Origin: Heloderma charlesbogerti
Lineage: Eukaryota; Chordata; Lepidosauria; Squamata; Helodermatidae
Direction of reading: 5' to 3'
Length of the DNA stretch: 64,000 bases
NCBI GenBank assembly: GCA_026122225.1
Contig: JANEZZ010000795.1
Coordinates: 186,001-250,000 of the forward strand
Within the stretch, counting starts at the first letter, position 1. Each line of letters begins with the position of its first letter. The notes below the pieces were generated by a model. That model saw only the letters and a list, made by a program, of their open reading frames with translations, made no database searches and was not told the DNA's origin. Positions 11,201-23,200 of this stretch are shown here, piece after piece. The translations under genes were made by a program, and so were the position numbers.

Positions 11201-14200
11201 TGCACTGGTAGTTTTGTATTTTTTATTCCACCTTCTTTGCCCATTATGCTGAGTTGGACCCAGGACATTTCCCCCAAAGTCCTGCCCTGGCAGTACCATG
11301 GTCCAAATGGAGAGCTCACAAGACACCTTTTATTTATTTCATTTCATTTCTATACTGACCAATAGCCGAAGCTCTCTGGGCTGTTCACAAAAATTCAAAC
11401 TGCAAGTGCAGCATAAAACAATATAAATGAAGAAAGTTTAAAACTACAGTATAAAAGTGCAACCAGAATAAAACCTAGCAGCAATGCAGAGATTTAAAAT
11501 ATGGATTTAGAACAGCAGAGCTAAAAGACTAGAGTGCTAAAATAATGCTGGGAAAATAATAAGGTCATCACCTGGTGCCAAAAGGAGTACAACATAGGTG
11601 CCAGGCGAACTTCTCCAGGGAGCTCATTCCACAGCTGGGGTGCCACAGCAGAAAAGGCCCTCTTCCTGGTAGCCACTCCCCTCACTTCCTTTGGCAGGGG
11701 CTCCTGGAGAAGGACCCCTGAAACTGATCTTAGGGTCTGAACAGGTACATATGGGAGGAGGAGATCCTTCAGCTAACCTTGCCCCACACTGTTTAGGACT
11801 TTGATTGTCATTACCAGCACTTTGAATCAGGCCCGTAAATGGACTGGCAGCCAGTGCAGCTGGAAAAGTACTGGCGTAATATGATCATATTGGCCAGTTG
11901 CCATTAACAATCTCGCTGCCCTGTTTTAGACCAGCTGAAGTTTCCAGACCATTTTCAAAGGCAGCCCCATGTATAACGCATTGCAGTAATCCAGACAAGA
12001 AGTTATCAGAGCATGGATAACTGTAGCTAGGCTATCTCTGTCCAGATAAGGGCGTAGCTGGTATATCAGCCTAAGCGTAGTTCGTACATCAGCCTTTTGA
12101 AATGAGGCCCACACTTGGCCTGAAGGAATTTCTTTATTTTCGTTGGTTCCAGCTCCAATGGCAGAATCGGAGATCGGGCCTGCACTGGGTGGCCTCTCCA
12201 TCTCCGAGGTCACTAAGGAGTCTGTTCGCCTCTCGTGGACTGTCTCTGCTGGGACATTCGACTCTTTCCTCATCCAGTACAAGGATACCCAAGGAAAGAC
12301 CCAGACGGTGCCTGTTGATGCCGACTCCCGCACGGTCATCATCTCTGACCTGAAGCCTTCCCACAGATACAAGTTCAACCTCTATGGCATCTCTGGGAGG
12401 AAGCAGCTTGGACCAATCTCTACCGATGCTGTCACAGGTGAATGGTCCTCACCTAGGGCATCTCTACATCAGCCTAAAATCCTGCATTTAACTCGGGGCT
12501 TTCTGCTTCCGTTTTAAATGCAGGATCACAATGATTCCCTTTTTCACCCGCTTCCTTCCCCCCTCCCTTCCCCCCTCTTTCTCCCATATCTGAGTCTTCC
12601 ATTATCTGTCATTGAGCTCACTCCTCTTCTTGCCGCTTTTACTCTTTTCATGGAGGGGACTCAAGCGGAACACAACAGGGTAATTTGACAGCTCATTATC
12701 TGCGATCTATTTAAAAATGGAACAAAGGGCATTTGGTGCAGGAGACGCCTTGGTGGTTAATGGTGTCACGTGAAGAGCCCGCAAACTTCCATGAGAGAGC
12801 AATCTCAATCGCAGGATAAAAGCTTTTTGTGAAGAAAGCCCTAGACCTGAATCACCCAATTGTTTTTACTTCCTCCTCTTCAGTACTATCTGTAGATCTC
12901 TCTTCCCCTTTTTTTCTTACACTTTTATCCATCTCCTCTCCCCCTTATTCTTATTTTATCCTTCCCATTTTGCCGCTTCTTCTAATCTTCTTCCCTTTCT
13001 CATTTTTTTTTCAAGAAGATAAGAGCTGTGCTGGATCAGCTCCATCTAGTGCTGTTTCCTTGCAGTGGCTGGCTGGGGATGATGAGCATTATAGTATAAC
13101 ACACCTGAAGGACACCAGGTTGGGAGAGGCTGGAATAGATAATACTGAGCTCAATGGATGAAAAGTCTGACCTGGTTTAAGGCAGCTTCCTATGCTCATG
13201 TCTTCTCATAGAGACATACCCACAAATGCACAAGACTTCTATCAGTGTGTGGGGAGTGGGCAGGGGAAGGAAGAGAGCTGACAAAGCTAACGGGGGAGAT
13301 GTGTGCATGATCATGTTCTCATTTGATTTAGAGATAGAGATGTGTGAGAAATTTGCTCCGTAGAGGTTTTTTTTAAACGGACGTATCCAATTCACATCTC
13401 CCAGCCCCGAACATGAACCTGAACACAATTTGTGGTTGGAAATCTGTACGTTTTTGAGTTTGCAATGCGTTCTGCAAAGCAAAACAAAAGTGACATGCAC
13501 ACATCTGAAAAAATGTGCACAAACGTGCTTTAGTCAATGGGTGTACGCGCCCAAAAATGCATATGTCTAAAAATACATACATTAATGCATACATTATGGG
13601 GGAGGGAACCCCATAACCTTGTGCAGAAATGGGAAAGAATGAGCTTGACCTCAAAAACCCGACAATCTCATTGAGACCGAGATTGACACATCCCTCCATC
13701 CCTATTCAGAGACTGCCCAACATTCATTTTGGTGTCTGAGGTAGAAAATCCAAATGGCACTAATCACCCCACCTTATCCACTATGGTGGTAAAAGTTTAA
13801 TTGAACACTAAATAATTGACCATTTGCTTCCCTTGAATGGTACGCAAATCTGCCTTCTGAGGTTGAGCCCCCTTCAATGCCTCGTGGTAGGCCCAGCCCT
13901 GTTTTGCTAAAGGAAAGTGGGATAAAATCAAAATCAAAACCGGCATCAGCAGCTCCCTGGGGAGCTGTCAGGGCCCCCAAACCCTGCGGTGACTACTGCT
14001 GACGACTGCCCTTAATTGTATAATTTTTTTTCTAGAGGCTGGTGCTTGGACCAGCAACCAGGTGTCTGAGCCTGGCCACCATTTTAATTTCCCACAATGC
14101 CCCTAATGCACTAGGGCATTGTGGGAAATTTAAATGGCAGCCCTCAGCCATCCAAAGTTGCCAGTGGCCACCACCATGGCCAGATAAGCCCACGAGGGCC

Positions 14201-17200
14201 CACCAGCAGAGGAGGGGGCTTACTAGTGTGCACTTTGCCCAGGGCCTCCTCAGTCCTAGAGCCTTGGGAAAAAGGATTTTTTTCCCTAGAAGCCTTGGGA
14301 AATAGGATTAATAGTTTATTTCCCAAGGCTCCATTTCCTCCCTTGTTTTTTTATACTTTGTCTCAGCTTTTCACAACTCCTCCTCCCTTTGCCCCCACCC
14401 ATCCCTTAGCATCTCCCGGTCCCTGGTGGTTTCCTCTTGTCCTGGAGCTGAAATAAGCTTGAGAACTCCAAATTCCTCATAAGATTGCCAACTGAATGGG
14501 GGCGGGGGGTGGATAAGAATAAGAAAACATCTCCCTCCACAGAGCTTCAGTTCTGCTTTTCTAAGGAGCAGCTTGAGCTGCAGAAATCAGCAGGTGGAAC
14601 TTTTCACAGATCAAGCATGATCTGCTCCGGTTCATGGCTGCAGAGCCAACATGGTCTAGCGATCAGCATGTCAGAGCAATGGCCACGTTACTAAGGAACT
14701 GACAGCCCTGGATGCCTGCATTTGGCAAACAACCCGCAGGGGGTGGGGCGGGGGGGGGGAGACATGCTAACCTGTGTGCAGCTGCTAAAGCATTTGAAAA
14801 ATGAGGCAAGTGACTTATTACACACAGTTCTCTGTGTCGAGGACAACCCTGAAACTGAGAAGAAGGGAGGAGGCTGGGGGGGAGAGGCACGGCTGGAGAA
14901 TCAGCCATGGCTTTCAGTCAGAGACAGGCCGCTAGTAGGAGGAGGAAGGAGAGCGAGATGTAAATCCCCACTCAGTTGTGACTGGTTGACCTCAGGCCAG
15001 TTACTATCTCTCAGCACAGGGTTGTTGTCATGATAAAATGGAGGGGGGATAATGTACACCGCTTCAAGCTTGTTGAAAGCTCTGCTGTGTAGTCCACCAG
15101 GGAGAAGTGTGAGATTAGATGGTACCAGGAACAGGGCCTTTTCTTTCGAAAGTCCTCCCCCAGGAAGAGCATACAGCCCTCTCCTTGCTGGTCTTTAAGA
15201 GGATTTTATAGACTCATTTATTCCATTCTGTATTTGGTTCATTTTATTGTATTGTGCTTTTAACGGAGGTTTTACCTGCTGCTACTTCTATCTTCTTCGT
15301 TATTTTAATGATTTATGCATTGAATATTGTTCATTGTTTTTATGGTTTGATTATTCATTTTTTTATTTTATAGTATGTACTATAGTATATACCTTGTGTA
15401 CTATAGTATATACTTATTAAAAATAAACTTAGTTTATGTTTGTATGCACATTATCAAACAATAACAATAACCATGATAATCAGAGGAGAGTTGGGATATA
15501 ACTGTACTAACGGAGCAATCCTATGGCCACTAGTCAGCGGCTAGACAGCCATAGGATACGTTGGTTTCCAGGAATCAACCTCGGAGCCCGTGCTCTGGGG
15601 TCAGTTCCCCAAGAACCGACCTTCCCCCACTCCCGCACTGCTTCGCAGGCAGCTCAGAATGGCCCCATACTTTGCACTCGGAAGAGGAGCGTGGAGCAGT
15701 GAAACTGGGGAGTTCTGGGGGGGCATTCTGGGGCGGGGAAGGCAGAAATGCCAGTATGACACATCCTATGTGTCATCCAGCAGCGCTTCCCCCACTGCGG
15801 CTTCACGCTGTAGCTAGACAGCCAAAATCAGCTGTCTAGCCGCAAATGCAGGGTGGATGAAGTGCGGAGGGGATGATCCCCTCCGTGCTTCTCCTGCCCT
15901 GCATTGGATAGGCATTCTCTGAGTTCGGAGGTGGCCACCTATCCCAATAGGATTGCTCTCTCCATAAATCAAGCTGCTGTTCAAGGCACAGGAGCAGAGG
16001 ACAATCCCCCCCACAATTAGAAACCCTAATTCATTACCTTAATGGTTTTCTACAGCCAAGGATGTTCAAGGAAAATATATGTAATGAATCTGCCTTCTGC
16101 AGAGTCAAATCACTTGTCCATTTAGCCCTGGTAACCTCCCTGCAAAGAAAAGCATTACGTTTTGCTTTGCTTTTCCTTGAGAAAAAAAAAAGACAACTAA
16201 AGGTAGGCATGACAGAGGTTTGTAGAATTATGCACGGTGCAGTGATGGGGGATAGAGAAAAGTTTTCGAGGCCCACAGGAACCAGCTTAAACCAAGCCAG
16301 GCCATGGGTCCATTTGGCTCAGTACTGTCATCTATAGCAGGGGTGCGCAGACTTCAGGCTTATGGAATAGAACCCCAAGAATAAGGGTGCAGAACCTTAG
16401 GGCTAGGAACCTCAGGGGGTTCCCAGAAGGCCACGCCCCCTTCCCTGGCCGCACCCCCGTTCCCCAACCATCGATCATTTGGTGGTTTCCTGGCTTTTGT
16501 GGAGTTTTTCCCTAATTCTAAAAGGTTGAAATGCCTCTCCTAAGGCTTCGTTACTGGCAGGAAGAGCTTTAAACTAAAACATGCTGGTAGTTTTGGTGTT
16601 TTGGCCCCACCCTGTTTGCCTTTGGCCCCGCCCACCACTGGAATGTGGCCTCCAAGAGCTTCTCTGAAATTGAATTGGGCTCTTGGGCTGAAAGAGGTTC
16701 AACACCCGTGCCCTAGATCCAAAACTTCAACAGACTTGCTTTCAGAATGACAGCATGCTAAGAATTAAAGAATTCTAAGAGCAGGAATTTGTTTCGAATA
16801 CTAGAACTGAACAGAGCTCACAGTCCTTCTGCACACAACAACCTTTCAAGCTTGTGGGATCTATTTTCTTTTTTAAGTACTCTTCTTGGGCTAATGGGAG
16901 CTATTTTTCTAAGGCTAATAGCAGCCGGGGAGGAGGTGGGTTTTGTCAGGACCGCAGCTGGGGAGGGTGGAATTAAACCTCCCCATGCATTGCGGTTCCA
17001 ATGAAAAGGGGGAGAGGGCTGATGTACTTCCTAATGACGCATTTCATGTCGCATGTAGTTTGGCCCTGAATGGACTAACTTATCAGAGTGGGAAGATTTG
17101 TATTTGGATTCTGCTCCATCCCCTTGGCTTTCAAAACAAGACAAACGGCCTGGAGCAACAGCCTGCACTCATCAAAGGGAGCAGGACGCACAAAATGTAG

Positions 17201-20200
17201 AAATGTGCATAAAGATTAATGGTGCGAGTCAGACCACTTACTAATGAACTGACAGCGGCGGCCGCTTGTGTTGAGTAAACACGCGAAGAAAAGAAAAATG
17301 TGCTGGTGTCTGCAGTTGCGGACATGTTTGAAAAGCGAGGCCAGTGACTTGTTCCATACCTTCTTCCTCTGCGTCAAGGCCATCCCTAAGAGAGAGCAGA
17401 AGGTCAGGGCAGAGAGGGGGTGAAAGGCAGAGCTAGAGAACTGGCCATGGCTTTCCACTTAAGACAGGACTGAGGGCCAAACCAGATATGACAGCAGCAC
17501 TTTAAACCACAAATTGGCCTTAGTCCCACAGAAATAAAAGGGTGGGTGTTGGGTTTGAAAAGCAAAAGGGGTGTGGGGGGGCAGGGGCAGGTGAGGAGTG
17601 CAGAACTTTCCCCCAGTCCTACCCACTGAGTACCTCCCCACAGCCCCCTCGCTACGTGTGCTTTCATCCTAGGTGAACACATCTCCATTATCAGAGCTTG
17701 GTTGAAGAGAACAATGCCCGTGGGGAGGCAAGCTGCAGGCAGGCAGCAGGGGGAGGGTTCTGCAGTCCTCACCCCTTTTGCCACTACTAAAAAATAACTG
17801 CCAGGATCTGCTGGTGAAGGTATACGACAGCCTTCCCCAACCCGGTGGTGCCCTCCAGATGTGTGGGACTATGATTCCCATTGGGGATGATGGGAGCTGT
17901 AGTCTAACATATCTGGAAGGCGCCAGGTTAGGGAAGGCTCATATAGGACTTCTGTTTTTGGTAACTGAAGATTATTTTGACAGGAGTCTTTTCAGCCTTC
18001 TGCATGTGAGAAAGACAAACCCCGAAATTGAGGGCATAATTAGATGCGACTCAGGAGATGCATGAACAGGATCTCCTGTAGATTAAAAAAAAAAGATCAA
18101 GGAGTCAAATGTGAAGTTAGGATTTTTTGCTCTGGTGTGCATCACTTTATACTTAATTTGAACCTCATTTGCTATCTTTTTGCCCATTCACTCAACCCTG
18201 TACTCTCTTGTGTAGCTTTCCCAGATGCCCCTGGTGGACCAGCGGCCCTGCTCAGTCACCTGGTTGTCTCTGAGGTGACACCCACAACTCTGCAGCTCAC
18301 CTGGGAAGCTCCAGAGGGAGGATTTGATTCCTTCCTGGTCCGATACAAGGACTCTCCTCAGGGGAGGAGCCCCCCACCAGCCAAGGAAGTGAAAGTGCCT
18401 GGGGATGAGACCACTGCCACGCTTCGGGGCCTTACACCCAACACTGAATACAGCCTTACAGTCTATGGCATCAAGGATGGGTCAGAAGTGGCCAATGTCA
18501 ACACAGCAGCAAGGACGAGCGGACTAGGTAACAAGGCCACATGTGCCATCTCACTGCCAAAAGAGCAGGAGGAAAAGAATATTGGGGCCAAAACATGTTC
18601 ATTTCATTTACTATATTTCTATACCGCCCCATAGCTGAAGCTCTCTGGGCAGTTTACAAAAATTAAAAGTCTTAAAACAGATACTACTTTAAAGCTGTGT
18701 CTAGCAGCTATATTGTTTTCATGTTTACTCTAGAGTAGGTGCAGGAGGACTGATCCAGCTCTCAACACACACCCCTCAACCCTCCTACTAGGGTCTTGAT
18801 CCAGATTGGGCTCCCTCACCCTAGACTAAATGTTAAAAAATGCAGCTACTAGACAGATTTAAAGTAATCCCTGTTTTGGCCTATAGTCAAAGCATTTGCA
18901 CAGTGCATGAGGAATCAGTCACCTGTATTAAGTTCTCACACATGGATAATGCTGAGCAGAGAGACTTGGAATCCCCATTCTGTGGCAAGGCTTAAAACTG
19001 GCTGCCTTTTGCTTGTGAGCCTTGACCCACAGCTATTGGCTGGGTTTCCATGATGTCACGGAAGGTTTGCGATAAGAAAGTCTCTAGCTGCTGAAGTGAC
19101 CATCAATGCAGTTCTTGCCAGAGAAGAAGAAGTCCTGTAGGAGCTGGGGTGGGACTGGGGGCAGAAACTTCACACTGTGCCTTTGGACATGAAGGGATGG
19201 GTGTTGCTGACAGAAATTGAATGAAGAGTGGGGAGGACTGCGGAGGCAGAGACCCAATGAGGAAAATGACTAGTTTTGCTCGAGAAGAAAGGATTGAATC
19301 TGAGAATATTTGTCTCGAAATTGGAGGGGTAAGGGGAACAAAATGGCTACCCTTTCTTTACCGTTTTCACCACTGCTGCCAGACTCACAAGCGAGACAGA
19401 TAAGTGACAGCAGCTGTGGCAGTGCAAAAATTTCCCAGTGGCTGGTGAGAATCATCTGTGAACAACATTGCATGACAATGTAGACTTGTTCCCATGGGAC
19501 TTCTGCACGGGGCGGGCGGATGTTTGCATTGCCACTGGTAAGCCCCCTTCCCCATTTCAACCCTTTTTGACATCCCACTCTTAAAAAAGTCATCCTAATG
19601 CCCCTCCCCCATTTCCCCACCCACACACGGGGCATCTCAGCTTGGCCCTAATGTGCTCCACAGCCACAGATTTTGCAAGCGAAAGCTGGATGGTTGTGTA
19701 TGTGCCTGTCCCCGCCTCCTGCAGCCAGCTGCAGCCCTCAAGATTAACTACCAGTTAACCTGTGCTAAGCGGGCCATCAAGAGGAGGGGGTGAGTGCAGA
19801 AGCCATTACGTTATGCTGAAGGATCCGAGCTGATCTTTTGGGAAGCAGCAACTCAACAGCTGCGTCCCTGGCTTGGTGCACAACGGGCTGGGCCGGCTTC
19901 CAGCTGTGGTTTCCTTTGTGAGACCCAAGGAATTAATCTCTGGCACGTCTCTGTTTCCTTTGCGGTCAATCAGGTTGGCCGCAGCTAATCCCAGGAGAAA
20001 GGGAGGGAGGATTTCATGGGTGGGGGGCAGGGGGGGTTGAGTAAGAGAGAGGCAAATGCCAAAGCGTGGATCTTGTTCTGTGCTCCCCGCTTCTTGGAGG
20101 GCCAAACTTACAACCACGTCACATTGGAGTTCCACAATTAGAAATCCGTTTCAACGTAATTTTTTCCTTCATCTTCCTCCTCTTTCTCTTCCCTCTCCTC

Positions 20201-23200
20201 TGTCTTCTTCTTCTTCAAAAAAAAAAGGCAGCCAATTTGGATTGGGACTATGACAGGGGGCACGTAGCCCTTGGCCCCCAATCCAAGTCAGCCTTCCTCC
20301 CTCCACTGCCACTGATGCTTTTTAAAGAAGAAATTTACATTAAGTTCCAGTCACGGAACTCACCCCCCACCCCGCCAACCTAAGTTGCTTCTTTGAAACA
20401 GCAGCCAGTTTGGATTTGGGCTATTGTACAGGGAGAGGGGCAGTCCAACCTCTTGCCCCCATGCAACAGCCCTAATCCAAGTCAGTTTCCTTCTCCCCCC
20501 CAAGCCCCAATTGCTGCTTTAAAAAAAAAATTAAATTAGGATCTCCAATCATGGAACTCCAAAACTGAGCCTCTAAAACAGTCCTGGAACTCCCTGACAT
20601 GGTTCTTAGCTTTACCCTGCCACTGCCAAAGGTTTTTCATCGAAATGCGTTTAGTGCACCTTAGAGCAGGGACAGAGAATGTGTGGCCTACCGGATGTTG
20701 TTGGACTTCAACTCCCATCATCCCTGACCATTGGCCATGCTGGCTGGGGCTGATGGGGGTTGGAATCCAGCAATATCTGGAGGTTCACAGGTTTAGGGCT
20801 CCCCTTCTTTAGAGGTCTTCTCCTTCCTGTATTGGTGCTTTCCAGCATAAGAACATAAGAAGAGCCCTGCTGGATCAGACCAAGGGACCATCTAGTCCAG
20901 CGTTCTGTTCACACAGTGGCCAACCAGATGCCCCTATAGGAACCCACGAGCAGGACTAGGGGTGTACAAAGTACTTATCCCATTCCGGTCCGGGGCAGGT
21001 GGGGGGAGGTGATCCAGTCCTCCCCTCAGAATCCTCCCCGGCCAGCTCTGCTCCGCGGGGAGTCCGCAGAGCCGCTGGCCAGCTCCAGCCGCTGCCAGAC
21101 TTCCGGCCGTGGCCAGTCTGCGGATGGAAATGGCGTCCAGCGTAGGGGACACCATTTGCGTCCCACCCATTGGTTGTGATTGGCTACGTAAATATTTACG
21201 TAGCCTATCACAGCAAAGAGCAGGGACACAAATGGCATAGGGGACACCATTTGCGTCCCTGCTGTTGGCCGTGATTGGCTACATAAATATTTACGTAGCC
21301 AATCACGGCCAACAGCAGGGACGCAAATGGCATCCCCTACGCCGGACGCCATTTTGTTCCACAGCCCAGCAGCGGAACGAAGACAGCTGCCATCAGGTAG
21401 GTTCCGTCCCAGGGGGATTTCGGGGGGGGGTAGGGTTCTGCCATCCCTAAGCAGGGCATGAGTGCAAGAACACCCTCCCACCCGTGTTCCCCAGCAACTG
21501 GTGTACATAGGCACACTGCCACTGATAGTGGACGTAGCCTATAGCCATCAGGACTAATAGCCATTGATAGCCTTCTCCTCCAGGAATTTGTCTAACCCCC
21601 TTTTAAAGCCATCCAAGTTGGTGGCCATCACTACACCTTGTGGAAGCAAATTCCATAGTTTAATTCTGCACAGTATGAACTCCTTCCTTTTATCTGTCCT
21701 GAGTCTCCCACCAATCAGCTTCATAGGATGACCCCATTGGGATCTAGTATTGTAAGTATCCTTTTCTAGTATCCTTTTCCGAAGTGATTCCCACCCAAAG
21801 CCTCCTCTCATCTGTTCCCTCCTCGCTTCCTCCAGAGCTGGACAGTCCCCGGGACCTGCGGTTCAGCGACATCCGTGAGACCTCCGTTGTGGCCAACTGG
21901 AGAGCACCGTCCTCTCGCATCGATCGCTACAAAGTTTCCTTCCAGCCCTCCGATGGAGGTGAGCATGGGCACTGCTAGGCCCTTCCGAGATCCGGGGCCC
22001 AGACCCATAGGACACAAAACTGGGTGCAATCTACATAGGCGCATTCAGAAATCATTACGAGGGTTTATTCACATTTCACAGGCGGACAAAGCCAGCAGTT
22101 TCATTTCTCATCCAAATCACCTCCAATGAAACAAACTCTCCAGTTCATTTGCACCCTGACCCAGATCATCCTGAAGTCAGAGAATTCCACCACGGACCCC
22201 AATGAGGCCAGATTCCAAGAATCCGGCCCCATTGAGGTCCGTGGCGGAACAGAGCACTCACCTCCGCCCCCTCCGGAATCTGTCCAGGCCTGCTCCTCCA
22301 CGTGGTGATCCTGATAAATTATATTTATCTCTGTAAATATAATTTGCATTGCCTATCGTGTGAAAACAGGGACGCAAATGGCGTAGTGGACGCCATTTGT
22401 GTCCGGACTTAGCACACTGATACGGCACGGCAATGGCAGCCGGCCGTATTGCCAGCGCTGCAGAGCCGGTGGCTGGCTCCGCAGGATCACCACAGAGTGG
22501 ATCTGGCCTGGACGGATTCCGGGATGAGGGACGGATCGCCTCCCCCCCCCACGGACCCCCCCACCTGGAACGGGGTAAGTGATCCACCCATCCCTATCCT
22601 GAAGCCATGGGAAAAGTTTTTTAAAGTTTAATTTCCATGCAGGAGAAGATTTTTTTTGGTGTAGGTGGTGTTGCAGTATGTGGGAAGGGGAAGCCTTCCC
22701 TCCCTAGCTACAATCCCCCTTGAATATCACCCCTTTCATGGCAATTAAGCTGAGGAAAGAACTTTCTATTGGCACCAATGGACACTTGGGGCTCTGTGGA
22801 ATAGATCCAACCGGTGCCCTGGGAAATAGATTCGGGGCTGGGATCCCATGGGCCCTGGCCTAGCAACACCCCTGGGGGTGAGGCTCTGATTCCTCCTGTC
22901 CCATGGGGGCTGGCATTAGCAGCTGGATGGACCTCCTGTGGTCCATCCTTAGTCTTCAGCCTTTTCAGACCCAAGACCAGCATGTAGCCCAAACATGCTT
23001 CTTAGGTTTTTTACCATGGGTTGGATCCAAGACCTGCCTTTCTTGAGAGGAAGGGACATTCTGCAAGAAGAAGGGCTCTGCTTGCAGAAGGTCCCTCCTC
23101 TCGATTTTTGGGGATTCTCCCCCCCACACACACACACACACCACAGCTCACCCCATTCAGCATGCTCCCCTGACTCTCTGGCTGGATTCACACAACAAGG

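Noticed and set aside
12441..18215. Missed FN3 exon in the long intron before repeat g
   Set aside because: All plus frames were read for FN3 signatures and none was found; phases are already consistent across this intron.
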